From JBDSLU01 sp039916225 (GTDB taxonomy: Bacteria > Acidobacteriota > Vicinamibacteria > Vicinamibacterales > Vicinamibacteraceae), in assembly GCA_039916225.1 (NCBI GenBank), contig JBDSLU010000337.1, positions 1 to 30,314 of the forward strand: 30,314 nucleotides of DNA, read 5' to 3'. The position numbers and the translations under genes are program-made. This document shows, piece after piece, positions 8,247-15,773 of this stretch. The stretch's first letter is position 1, and every line of letters begins with the position of its first letter. The notes beneath the pieces were generated by a model. The model did no database searches, was not told the origin of the DNA, and saw nothing but the letters and a program-made list of their open reading frames with translations.

Positions 8247-8540
8247 CTACGGAAGCGCGAAGAACGACGCGACGCTCCACGAAATGGCAGACACCATCAT
8301 GAGGAAGGTAGTGCTCCAATACATGACCGGCATCGACTGATTGTGGCTTCCATTCCCCGTGGGTGTCAGCAATTGAGATGCTGAGAGCGCAATCAACGTT
8401 ATGCCCGACCACGGGTGTCCAGGCGGCCACGCGCCGCTTCGCCTCGCGAACGCGTATCCGATGATGACCAGGGCGAGGACGAGTAGTCCCGATGCGCGCC
8501 TTGCCCACACGAGGTATTTGTCGTAATCGATTCGCGCCAC
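8247..8540 (-). CDS. small hypothetical membrane protein
   Basis: A 97-residue protein of unknown function beginning at GTG 8540. A textbook AAGGAGG ribosome-binding site seven bases upstream makes the gene credible despite its size. Three hydrophobic segments are visible, roughly residues 16-33 (ASGLLVLALVIIGYAF), 45-57 (SGITLIALSASQL) and 74-95 (YWSTTFLMMVSAISW), separated by a loop rich in Gly, Ser and Asn (TPTGNGSHNQSMPV). Base composition is clearly lower in GC than the flanking genes, and near-identical hairpins lie on both sides, which suggests acquisition as a unit. No partner gene or function can be named. Confidence 0.68.
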   Translation of the reverse strand: MARIDYDKYLVWARRASGLLVLALVIIGYAFARRSGAWPPGHPWSGITLIALSASQLLTPTGNGSHNQSMPVMYWSTTFLMMVSAISWSVASFFALP

Positions 8541-8573
8541 TCGTTAGCCTCCTTGAGCAAGGGTCATCGGCTC

Positions 8574-8600
8574 GCGGACGTCCCTGCGGGGGACGCCCGC
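8574..8600 (-). terminator. hairpin terminator after the subtilase gene
   Basis: GCGGACGTCCC (8574-8584) pairs with GGGACGCCCGC (8590-8600), eleven pairs with one mismatch and a five-base loop. It begins seven bases beyond the subtilase stop on the minus strand. Its right arm is the second copy of the 18-bp direct repeat. No T-run follows. Confidence 0.5.
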
Positions 8601-8606
8601 CAACGA

Positions 8607-9809
8607 TCACTGCGGAGCCTGGACGAGGCCGGAGCCGATGTCGCTCGGGTCGATGCCGGCCTTGAGGCCGTCGCGCGTGCCAGACGCGATGAGCCGGGCC
8701 AGCCATTCGGTCGAGCGCAGCGGGCCCTGCGACAGGATCTTCTGCGCCCACAGCACCGCGATCCCGGCGACGTGCGGCGTCGCCATGCTGGTGCCGCTCA
8801 TCGACACCAGTCCGCCGCCGCGCTTGGCCGACGTGACGCCGACGCCGGGCGCCGCGACGATGGCGTTGGTGTTCGAGAACGACGCCACGTCCATGGTCGT
8901 GCCGACCTGCCCGAGCGCGGCCACCGACACCAGGCCTTCCGACACCGCCGGCGGCGCGCAGGCGATCTCGAACGGCGGGGTGGCGTCGCGCGCGCTCTCG
9001 TTGCCGGCGGCGGCGATGATCAGCGCCGGTTCGCCGAACGGACCGATCGCCGTGACCAGTGAGGACAGCCGCTCGAACAGCGTGACGTTCTGGCGGTAGC
9101 CCTCGAGCGCGACCGTCGTCGCGACCGGGATCGACAGGCCTTCCGACTGGACGAGGAACTCGACGAAGCCGGGGAAGTCCATCCCCAGCGACATCGAGAT
9201 GACGTGCGCGCCCTGGTCGACGGCCCATTGGATGGCGTTGACGATCTCGTCGCTGGTGCCGCCGTTGGCGCCGAGCACCTTGCCGATGAAGGCCTTGGTG
9301 ACGCCCGGCGCCACGCCGATGCGCGTGTTCTGGACGTCGCGCCCGAAGATGGTGCCGGCGCAGTGGGTGCCGTGCCCGTGCTGGTCGCCGTTGCCTTCCG
9401 TGGTGAAGTCGCGCTCGACGATCGTCACGCCGGCGAACGCGGCGTGCCCAGCGTCGATGCCGGTGTCGAGCACCGCCACGCTGATGCCGGTGCCGGTGAA
9501 CGGCGAGGTATCGGCCCTGACCGCCTTGACGCCCCACGTCGCGGTGGCCGCGGCCGGCGTGGCCGTGACGTCACGCGCCTCGCCGACCGGGGTGATGAGG
9601 CGCATCGGCATCGCCGGGGCGACGGCGAGGACGCCGCTGCTGCGTTCGACCTCGCGGGCTTCGCGCGGGTCGAGCATGTCGATCTGGTATTCGATGCGAG
9701 GCATCGTCGCGGTGGCGGTGCCGGCCGGGCCGGGCGCCGGGCCGCCGGCGCTGGTCTTGCGCGGACGGGTAGCCGGAAGTCCGCGGAGGACCACGTATTT
9801 TTGCTTCAT
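8607..9809 (-). CDS. S8 family serine peptidase (subtilase)
   Basis: The 400-residue protein holds a complete subtilisin-type catalytic domain: Asp115 in VAVLDTGID, His146 in GHGTHCAGT, oxyanion Asn270 in AAAGNES and Ser341 in GTSMATPHVAG. About 100 residues precede it, including an inhibitor-like segment (residues 36-75, IEYQIDMLDPREAREVERSS and following) that may act as a short propeptide. No signal peptide is visible; the start MKQKYVVLRGLPATR is charged, so the enzyme may be cytoplasmic or exported non-classically. GAGAGG lies five to six bases before the ATG at 9809. A hairpin terminator follows the stop. Substrate unknown. Confidence 0.93.
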   Translation of the reverse strand: MKQKYVVLRGLPATRPRKTSAGGPAPGPAGTATATMPRIEYQIDMLDPREAREVERSSGVLAVAPAMPMRLITPVGEARDVTATPAAATATWGVKAVRADTSPFTGTGISVAVLDTGIDAGHAAFAGVTIVERDFTTEGNGDQHGHGTHCAGTIFGRDVQNTRIGVAPGVTKAFIGKVLGANGGTSDEIVNAIQWAVDQGAHVISMSLGMDFPGFVEFLVQSEGLSIPVATTVALEGYRQNVTLFERLSSLVTAIGPFGEPALIIAAAGNESARDATPPFEIACAPPAVSEGLVSVAALGQVGTTMDVASFSNTNAIVAAPGVGVTSAKRGGGLVSMSGTSMATPHVAGIAVLWAQKILSQGPLRSTEWLARLIASGTRDGLKAGIDPSDIGSGLVQAPQ

Positions 9810-9920
9810 CTTGGCCTCTCAATCGGCCCGCGCCGGGCAGGGGGACGAGCGGCGCGGCCTATCCAGATGAAACGTCGGCGAGGGCGGGATCGCACGGCGC
9901 AGGGCGCGCCGGGGCGTGCG

Positions 9921-9947
9921 GGGCGAGACCGCGGTGCGGCCTCGCCC
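9921..9947 (-). terminator. hairpin terminator after the bactofilin gene
   Basis: GGGCGAG (9921-9927) and CTCGCCC (9941-9947) pair perfectly, and after one mismatch CCGC/GCGG extends the stem to a three-base loop. It begins 13 bases past the bactofilin stop on the minus strand and 111 bases before the subtilase start. No T-run is visible. Confidence 0.5.
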
Positions 9948-9959
9948 GGCGGGGACGTG

Positions 9960-10322
9960 TCAGGCGACCGACGCCTGGAAGTCGTGGTGGACGACGCCGC
10001 CGTCTTTCCTGTCGGACGGCATCGGCATGAGGATCTTGGCGGTCAGCGAAGCGCCTTCCTTGATCGCGAGACGCGGCGTCTCGAGCGTGCCTTCGACCGT
10101 CGCGGCCTCTTGCACTTCGCAGCGTTCACTGGCCACCGCGGATCCCATCAGCGACCCGGCGACCACGATCGCCTTGGCCTGAACGTTGGCGTGGACGCGC
10201 GCCGTGCGCCCGACGACGAGCGTGTGTTCCGGCACGCTGATCGTGCCCTCGATCTCGCCCTCGAAGCGCAGGTCTTCGTTGGCAGTGATCTCTCCCTTGA
10301 TCCGCAGCGACTCTCCGGCCAT
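9960..10322 (-). CDS. bactofilin (polymer-forming cytoskeletal protein)
   Basis: A 120-residue bactofilin: the right-handed beta-helix core is seen as repeating short beta-rungs (LRIKGEITANEDLRFEGEIE, TLVVGRTARVHANVQAKAIV, GSLMGSAVASERCEVQEAAT, TLETPRLAIKEGASLTAKI). Bactofilins self-assemble into cytoplasmic filaments, often attached to the membrane, that position cell-wall or polar proteins. The ATG at 10322 is preferred to the in-frame ATG four codons upstream because GGAGG sits five bases before it. The C-terminal tail (MPSDRKDGGVVHHDFQASVA) is short and polar. Single-gene unit with its own hairpin terminator; no peptidoglycan hydrolase partner is adjacent. Confidence 0.92.
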   Translation of the reverse strand: MAGESLRIKGEITANEDLRFEGEIEGTISVPEHTLVVGRTARVHANVQAKAIVVAGSLMGSAVASERCEVQEAATVEGTLETPRLAIKEGASLTAKILMPMPSDRKDGGVVHHDFQASVA

Positions 10323-10460
10323 GCTTGCCTCCATCCAGTGCGCGCGCGTGTCGTCGTCGATGACGGGACGTGACGAACGCGGGCGTCGTGCGACGCCTGA
10401 CAGTGCACGAGCCGCGCCGTCGCCTGTTCATACACTTCCCACGCCGAATCGAGCGGATCC

Positions 10461-11648
10461 GTGTCGGAAAGACGACTGCCCGATGACGATTCTGTGCGTG
10501 CGCATGCACGGACGAGCCGGCGGCGGCGGTGGCTGCTTGCGGTTGTCGCCTACCTCACGTTGGTGGGGGCGTCGACCATGGTTCGCATGCTGCGCCCGCC
10601 GCCGGACGTCCCGCGCGGCACGCCGGTCCGCTACGTCCGCCCGCCGGGCCGCGGGCCGGCCATCATGGCGTTCGACGATCGCTGCCCGGATGGGTCGCGT
10701 CTCTCCGCACCGACCGTCGCCTTCATCGACGAACCGACTGGTGCCAACGGCGTGCCCGTCGAGCGCCCACCAGTCCTCCTCCTGCATGGCAGCCCCGGCG
10801 GTCGCTTCGACTTCCACGGCATCACGGAGGCCCTCGCTCGCGATCGCTGTGTGATCGCGCCCGATCTGCCCGGGTTCGGCGGCTCGACTCGAAACGTCCC
10901 CGACTACAGCGTCGACGCGCACGCGGCCTACGTCGAGGCGCTCCTCGATTCGCTGGCCGTTCCCCGGGCGCACGTCGTCGGCTTTAGCATGGGCGGCGGC
11001 GTGGCGATCGCGCTGGCGGCGCGACATCCGGAGCGAGTGGCGTCGCTGACGCTGCTCTCCGGGCTCGGCGTCCAGGAGCAGGAGCTGTTCGGCCGCTACT
11101 GGGTGAACCACGCCGTCCACGGCCTGCAGCTCGCGACCTTCTGGCTGCTGACTGAAGCCACCCCGCATTTCGGCGCCTTCGACGGCCTGTTCATGGGCCT
11201 CGAATACGCCCGCAACTTCTACGATACCGACCAGCGCCCGCTCCGCCCGGCCCTGATCGCATTCGAGAAGCCGGCGCTGATCTACCACGGCCGTCATGAC
11301 TTCCTCGTGCCCTACGCCGCGGCCCTCGAACACCAGCGGCTGCTGCCGCAGAGCGTGCTCGTGACCAGCGAGGGCGATCACTTCGACACGTTCATGCGAC
11401 CACAGGAGGTCGCGGCCGCGCTCGTCCCGTTCCTGGTCGCGGTCGACCGCGGCGAGCGGCCGACGCGCGCGACCGCGCCGCCGGCGCGACGCGTCGAGGC
11501 CGGGCGGCCCTACACCGGCCCGGTCGGCACCGCGCACATGGGGCCCCGTCTGGCTATCGAAGTCGGCGCGGGTGTCGTTCTTCTATCGATTGCCGCGGCG
11601 ACGGCGTGGCGGCGCCGTCGCGGACGACTGCGGCTGAGGCTACAATGA
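10461..11648 (+). CDS. membrane-anchored alpha/beta hydrolase
   Basis: A 395-residue protein with a hydrophobic helix near residues 24-42 and a second near 365-386 followed by an arginine-rich tail, framing an alpha/beta-hydrolase domain. Visible features are VLLLHGSPG (oxyanion HGSPG at 109-113), nucleophile elbow GFSMGG with Ser176, acid D280 in GRHDFLVP and His307 in EGDHFDTF, a complete triad. The double anchoring suggests the domain faces the periplasm, but this is inferred. Start is GTG 10461 with only a weak upstream GAGCGG. Substrate is unknown; the N-terminal region before residue 100 has no counterpart I recognise. Confidence 0.87.
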   Translation: MSERRLPDDDSVRAHARTSRRRRWLLAVVAYLTLVGASTMVRMLRPPPDVPRGTPVRYVRPPGRGPAIMAFDDRCPDGSRLSAPTVAFIDEPTGANGVPVERPPVLLLHGSPGGRFDFHGITEALARDRCVIAPDLPGFGGSTRNVPDYSVDAHAAYVEALLDSLAVPRAHVVGFSMGGGVAIALAARHPERVASLTLLSGLGVQEQELFGRYWVNHAVHGLQLATFWLLTEATPHFGAFDGLFMGLEYARNFYDTDQRPLRPALIAFEKPALIYHGRHDFLVPYAAALEHQRLLPQSVLVTSEGDHFDTFMRPQEVAAALVPFLVAVDRGERPTRATAPPARRVEAGRPYTGPVGTAHMGPRLAIEVGAGVVLLSIAAATAWRRRRGRLRLRLQ

Positions 11649-11658
11649 CCCCGCCCGA

Positions 11659-11675
11659 AAGTGGTTCGACCACTT
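11659..11675. terminator. short perfect palindrome after the hydrolase gene
   Basis: AAGTGGT and ACCACTT form a perfect seven-base stem with loop TCG, ten bases after the hydrolase stop and 70 bases before the next gene. It may be a small terminator; as an exact inverted repeat it could equally be an operator for the downstream gene. Confidence 0.35.
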
Positions 11676-11745
11676 GTGCGCGAATGGTCCGGGGACGTCG
11701 TATCCGGAGAGCGTGCGCGAGAGGATTCCTGGAGACGCACACACC

Positions 11746-12576
11746 ATGGCTCTGACCCTGAGGACCCGCCTCGTCACCCTCACGCTCCTGGCCGCCGTCG
11801 CGGCGACGCCTCACCTCGTGGCCCAGACCAAGAAACCGGCCAAGCCGGCGGCTGCCGCGCCGGCCCCGCCGCCCGGACCACCGCCGGAGATCTCCGTCGT
11901 CGGCGTGCGCGTCATCGGCGCCGGCCTCGGCAAGAACCGCGAAGAGATCCGAGCCTTCAACGAACGGCCGGGCATCGCGGTGGCCCTGGCGATCAAGATG
12001 CCGGCGGGGCAGGGCATCGTCGAACTGGACGAGGACAACTGCCTGCTGACGTCGGTCACCGACGATGCCGGCACCGACCTCGGCGAGCAGGCCGAATACG
12101 GCTCGTTCCCCAAGACCAGCGAGGACGGCTCGGTCGGGCTCATCGAGATCGAGTCGCGGCTGCGGCCCGCCGCCACCGCCACGGCGATCATGGCGGAGGG
12201 AACGCTCGTGTTCTCGGCGTCGCCCGGCTCGAAGCCGACCAAGATTCCCAACGTCAAGCTCGAGAAGGGCAAGACCTTCAAGCTCGGGACGGCGACGGTC
12301 ACGCTGACCGAGGTCACGCCCGGCGAGGACACCGCCATCGAGCTCGGGCTGCCGCGCTCGGTGCTCTACTCGATCCGCGACGTCCGGTTCCTCAAGGCGG
12401 ACGGGACGGCGCTCGAGGCCGACCGCACCAGCCGCGGCTACATGAACGACGACGCCTCGATCGGCTACCGCATCAAGGGCGCCGGGCCGGCGGTGACCAT
12501 CGAAGTCGACATGTGGCAGGGCCTGCGCGAGCAGAAGGTCCCGTTCAAGATCAAGACGGGCCTGGCCCTGAAGTAG
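11746..12576 (+). CDS. secreted protein of unknown function
   Basis: A 276-residue protein I cannot assign. It has a signal peptide (MALTLRTRLVTLTLLAAVAA, cleavage near HLVAQ), an Ala/Pro/Lys-rich linker at about 28-48, and then a mainly beta-strand body beginning SVVGVRVIGAGLGKNREEIR and including GIAVALAIKMPAGQGIVEL, FKLGTATVTLTEVTPGED and YSIRDVRFLKADGT. The strand pattern suggests two immunoglobulin-like or beta-sandwich domains. GGAGA lies about eleven bases upstream of the ATG at 11746. It is followed after 22 bases by the dehydrogenase small-subunit gene, so it may belong to that transcription unit, perhaps as an accessory periplasmic factor; that link is only positional. Confidence 0.75.
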   Translation: MALTLRTRLVTLTLLAAVAATPHLVAQTKKPAKPAAAAPAPPPGPPPEISVVGVRVIGAGLGKNREEIRAFNERPGIAVALAIKMPAGQGIVELDEDNCLLTSVTDDAGTDLGEQAEYGSFPKTSEDGSVGLIEIESRLRPAATATAIMAEGTLVFSASPGSKPTKIPNVKLEKGKTFKLGTATVTLTEVTPGEDTAIELGLPRSVLYSIRDVRFLKADGTALEADRTSRGYMNDDASIGYRIKGAGPAVTIEVDMWQGLREQKVPFKIKTGLALK

Positions 12577-12598
12577 CCCGCAGCGCACAAGGCAGACG

Positions 12599-13249
12599 AT
12601 GAAGCGACGCACGTTCCTCAGCACCGTGGCCGTGGCGCCGGTGATCGCCGCGCCGGTGCTGGCGCAACCGACGCCCGTCCAGCAGCCGCCGGCCCCGACG
12701 CCGGCGGCCCCGACCGCGCCCTCGGCGCCGCCGCTGCAGCAGCAGCCGCCGGCCGCGGTCGAAGTCGTCCGGCTCGAGCCGGTGGGGCACGACGCGGCCG
12801 GCGAGATGGTGCCGCACTTCTTCACCGCGGTGGAGATGGCCACGCTGACGCGCCTCAGCGCCGTGCTGCAGCCGGCGCTGAACGGCCGGCCAGGAGCGAT
12901 CGAGGCCGACGTGCCGGCGTTCCTCGACTTCCTGATCGGGCAGTCGCCGGCCGAGCGCCAGGCGATCTACCGCAAGGGGCTGGCCGGGCTCGAGCAGCAG
13001 GCCCAGTCGCAGTTCAAGAAGGCGTTCGCCGCGATCGAGGCGCCGCAGGTCGAGACACTGATGGCGCCGTTACGCCAGCCCTGGACGTTCATTCCGCCCA
13101 CCGACCCGATCGCGCGCGTGCTGCGCGAGGCCAAGGCCGACGTCCGCACCGCGACGACGAACTCGCGCGAGTTCAACGCCGGCGGTGCGGCAGCAGGCGG
13201 CGGCCGCCGGGCCGGCGGCATGGGCCAGTACGTCTACACCCTCGAGTAA
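12599..13249 (+). CDS. gluconate 2-dehydrogenase subunit 3 family protein
   Basis: A 216-residue exported protein. The N-terminus MKRRTFLSTVAVAPVIAAPV has a twin-arginine motif (RRTFLS), suggesting Tat export in complex with the flavoprotein partner encoded next. After a Pro/Ala/Gln-rich linker (about 24-52), the body contains the family's typical HFFTAVEMATLTRLSAVLQP, ADVPAFLDFLIGQSPAERQ and YRKGLAGLEQQ. Such subunits escort and stabilise FAD-containing sugar or alcohol dehydrogenases. The stop is 15 bases before the GMC oxidoreductase gene, the standard arrangement. AAGG lies six bases before the ATG. Confidence 0.88.
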   Translation: MKRRTFLSTVAVAPVIAAPVLAQPTPVQQPPAPTPAAPTAPSAPPLQQQPPAAVEVVRLEPVGHDAAGEMVPHFFTAVEMATLTRLSAVLQPALNGRPGAIEADVPAFLDFLIGQSPAERQAIYRKGLAGLEQQAQSQFKKAFAAIEAPQVETLMAPLRQPWTFIPPTDPIARVLREAKADVRTATTNSREFNAGGAAAGGGRRAGGMGQYVYTLE

Positions 13250-13264
13250 GGCGGGCGCCTCACG

Positions 13265-14836
13265 ATGGCCGAGCAACCCTACGACGTCCTCATCATCGGC
13301 TCCGGCGCCTCCGGCGGGATGGCCGCCCACATCCTCACGTCGAAGGGCGCCAACGTCCTGGTGCTCGAAGCCGGTATCGGCATGGAGCCGCGGCATCGCG
13401 GGCTGAAGCCGGTCTACGACCTGCCGTATCGCGGTTTCGGCAAGCCCGGCCGACTCTCGCACGTGCTGCAGGCCAACGAGTTCAACGCCAACCAATGGGT
13501 CGACGAGCAGCAGGTGCCGTACACCTACGCGCCGGACGCCCGCTACAACTGGGTGCGCGCCCGTCTGATCGGCGGCAAGTCGAACTTCTGGGCGCGCATG
13601 TCGTACCGCCTCAGTGACTTCGAGTTCGGCGGCAAGGACCACGACGGCTTCGGCGACAACTGGCCCATCCGCCACGCCGACCTGGCCCCGTTCTACGATC
13701 GCGTCGAGCCAATTTTCCGCGTCTCGGGACGCAAGGAAGGCGTCGCGTCGCTGCCCGACGGGCAGTTCCTCGACGACACGTCACCCGATCCGGGCGCCGC
13801 CGTGACGTTCGCCGCGGCCGGCAAGAAGCACGGGATGACGCTCACCAAGATCCGCCGCTCGCTCGGCGACGGGCAGCTGGCGAGCTCGGCCAACCTGCTG
13901 CTGCCGAAGGCCCAGGCCACCGGCAAGATGACGCTCGTCACCAACGCCGTCGTCCGCGAGCTCACCGTGGACAAGGCGACGGGGAAGGTGGACGGCGCCC
14001 ACTTCGCCGACACGCGATCCGGCCGCGAGCTGCACGCCACGGCCAAGGCGGTCGTGCTCGGCGCGTCGTGCCTCGAGTCGACACGCATCCTGCTGAACTC
14101 GAAGATCGCCAACTCGAGCGGCGTGCTCGGCCGCTATCTGCACGACCAGTTCTACATTGGCGATGCGGTCGTCGCGTCGGTGCCGGAGGCTCGTGGCGGC
14201 AAGGCGCCACGCGGACTGGTCGGCGGGTCCGGCTACATCCCGCGCTTCCGCAACGTCGCCAAGGGCGAAAAGCAGAAGTTCCTGCGCGGCTACGCCTTCG
14301 ACATCTACACCGGCGGCACGCCCGACGCAAAGTACATCCCGGCGTGGGGCGCCGAGCTGGACGAGAAGCTGAACGGCTATCGCGGCTCGGCGTTCTCGAC
14401 GACGGTGATGGGCGAGGTCCTGCCGCGCTACGAGAACCACGTCACGCTCGATCCGAAGGTGGTCGACGCGTGGGGCATCCCGGTGCTGCGCTTCAATGCC
14501 AAGTACACCGACAACGAGAAGCTGATGGCGCAGGACGCCATCGACACCATCGTCGAGGCGTGTACCGAATCCGGCTTCGAGGTGCTGCATCGCAACGCCA
14601 TCCCGCATCCGCCCGGCTACAGCATCCACGAGCTCGGGACGTGCCGCATGGGCGACGATCCGAAGACCAGCGTGCTCAACAAGTGGAACCAGAGCCACGA
14701 CGTCAAGAATCTGTTCGTGGTCGACGGCTCGAGCTTCGTCACTGGCGGCTCGCAGAACCCGACGATGACGATTCTCTCGCTGTCGATGCGGGCGTCCGAG
14801 TATCTGGCGGAGCAGATGCGCACGGGCGACATCTGA
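13265..14836 (+). CDS. GMC family FAD-dependent oxidoreductase (sugar/alcohol dehydrogenase large subunit)
   Basis: A 523-residue flavoprotein without its own signal peptide, presumably exported with the Tat-bearing small subunit. The FAD-binding start is YDVLIIGSGASGGMAAHIL followed by VLVLEAG; the middle has ARLIGGKSNFWARMSYR; the C-terminal GMC motifs are HELGTCRMGDDP, NLFVVDGSSFVTGGSQNPT and MTILSLSMRASEYL. Members oxidise sugars, sugar acids or alcohols in the periplasm and pass electrons to c-type cytochromes or quinones. The gene forms a pair with the subunit-3 gene and is followed, after an inverted-repeat spacer, by a multihaem cytochrome. Substrate cannot be read from the sequence. 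Confidence 0.93.
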   Translation: MAEQPYDVLIIGSGASGGMAAHILTSKGANVLVLEAGIGMEPRHRGLKPVYDLPYRGFGKPGRLSHVLQANEFNANQWVDEQQVPYTYAPDARYNWVRARLIGGKSNFWARMSYRLSDFEFGGKDHDGFGDNWPIRHADLAPFYDRVEPIFRVSGRKEGVASLPDGQFLDDTSPDPGAAVTFAAAGKKHGMTLTKIRRSLGDGQLASSANLLLPKAQATGKMTLVTNAVVRELTVDKATGKVDGAHFADTRSGRELHATAKAVVLGASCLESTRILLNSKIANSSGVLGRYLHDQFYIGDAVVASVPEARGGKAPRGLVGGSGYIPRFRNVAKGEKQKFLRGYAFDIYTGGTPDAKYIPAWGAELDEKLNGYRGSAFSTTVMGEVLPRYENHVTLDPKVVDAWGIPVLRFNAKYTDNEKLMAQDAIDTIVEACTESGFEVLHRNAIPHPPGYSIHELGTCRMGDDPKTSVLNKWNQSHDVKNLFVVDGSSFVTGGSQNPTMTILSLSMRASEYLAEQMRTGDI

Positions 14837-14860
14837 CGCGCGCGAAGACCGTGTCAGCTT

Positions 14861-14989
14861 CCAATGACCAACAGCCAACTTCCAACGGGAATGCCCCATG
14901 TCCAACGCCCAATGTCCGGCGGCGGCGAGCCCCGTTGGTCGTTGGCCCTTGGAGGTTGGTAGTTGGCCGTTGGTCGTTGGAACTCGGGA
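14861..14989. repeat. heptad CCAA/TTGG inverted repeat
   Basis: The left arm (14861-14915) is a run of imperfect seven-base units of the form CCAANNN; the right arm (14934-14989) is a run of NTTGGNN units. The arms are mutually complementary: 14859-14888 matches the reverse complement of the right arm near 14953-14982 at about 25 of 30 positions. The whole could fold into a long stem with a GC-rich loop. The right arm contains the GGAGG site and the TTG start codon of the cytochrome gene. Confidence 0.8.
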
Positions 14990-15520
14990 GTTACGGCGCT
15001 GACCGTCGCGTGGCTGGCGGCGCTGTTCGTCGCCAGCGCCCGCGCGCAGGAGCCGCAGGGCTCACCCAACGCGCCGCGGCCGCAAGCCAGCGAAGCCGAG
15101 GGGCCGGCGCAGCCGATCCCTTACAGTCACAAGGTCCACGCTGGCACGCTGCAGCTGCCGTGCACGCTGTGTCATGTCAACCCGGATCCGGGCGAGCTGA
15201 TGACGCTGCCGGCGACGGCGACGTGCATGACGTGCCACGCTGGCATCAAGACCGAGAGCCCGGCGATCCAGGCGCTGGCCGCGCACGCCAAGACTGGCAC
15301 CGCGGTGCCTTGGATCCGTGTCTACCAGATCGCGTCCTACGTGAACTTCAGCCATCGCGCCCACCTCGAGGCGGACGCGACCTGCGCCGACTGCCACGGC
15401 CAGGTGCAGGCCCGCGATCGCCTGTTCCGCGAAGGCGACATCACGATGGGCGCCTGCCTGAACTGCCACCGCGTCAAGTCGGCCAGCATCGACTGCAACT
15501 ACTGTCACGCGCCGCTGTAG
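14963..15520 (+). CDS. pentahaem cytochrome c3-family protein
   Basis: A 185-residue secreted cytochrome with a signal peptide ending at ASARAQE and five CxxCH haem-attachment motifs at residues 67-71 (CTLCH), 88-92 (CMTCH), 141-145 (CADCH), 165-169 (CLNCH) and 178-182 (CNYCH). Several isolated histidines (YSHKVH, FSHRAH) are likely distal ligands, a class III cytochrome feature. It would carry electrons in the periplasm, possibly from the upstream GMC dehydrogenase. The start is TTG 14963 with GGAGG seven bases upstream; both lie within the heptad TTGG repeat, so the first residues (LAVGRW, read as M) are repeat-encoded. No downstream in-frame start keeps a positively charged signal-peptide N-terminus. 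Confidence 0.87.
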   Translation: MAVGRWNSGVTALTVAWLAALFVASARAQEPQGSPNAPRPQASEAEGPAQPIPYSHKVHAGTLQLPCTLCHVNPDPGELMTLPATATCMTCHAGIKTESPAIQALAAHAKTGTAVPWIRVYQIASYVNFSHRAHLEADATCADCHGQVQARDRLFREGDITMGACLNCHRVKSASIDCNYCHAPL

Positions 15521-15565
15521 TCGAGGGGCGGCCGGAATCCAGAAGTCTCAGGAGACCGGCACGCC

Positions 15566-15619
15566 ATGTCGTCGCTCGCCACGCTGCTCAGGGGGCGCGC
15601 AGTCACCAACTGGCGCTGA
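15566..15619 (+). pseudogene. possible truncated gene start (17 codons)
   Basis: An ATG with AGGAG eleven bases upstream opens a frame of only 17 codons, 45 bases after the cytochrome stop. Its codons end mostly in G or C like neighbouring genes, and the position suits a next operon member. It may be the surviving 5' end of a deleted gene, or chance. Confidence 0.2.
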
Positions 15620-15773
15620 GGAAGTCCGTTAGCTGGATGGCTGCTGTTAGTCAGCCAAGAAAGCGGATGGCAGCAGGTCCTGGGCGCCCGCGGGCTCGCG
15701 GTCGGCTCGCGACGCCGCCGACGCCGAGAGAACGGTGTGTCGTAGGTGCTCGAGACCAGGGACGCGCAGGGCT

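Larger units (their letters stand above)
8087..8601. repeat. 18-bp direct repeats bracketing a lower-GC cassette
   Basis: CTGC[T/G]GGGGACGCCCGCC occurs at 8087-8104 and 8584-8601 in the same orientation with one mismatch. Each copy forms the right half of a hairpin. The roughly 480 bp between them contain a single small membrane-protein gene and, in its 8270-8540 part, visibly more A and T than anywhere else nearby. 8105-8246 shows no convincing gene. Confidence 0.6.

Noticed and set aside
8114..8302. Small plus-strand gene
   Set aside because: No ribosome site, unfamiliar Arg/Thr-rich translation, and it overlaps the opposite-strand gene that has a perfect AAGGAGG.
14861..14989. CRISPR array
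   Set aside because: The units are only seven bases, imperfect and arranged as two opposite arms with no spacers.
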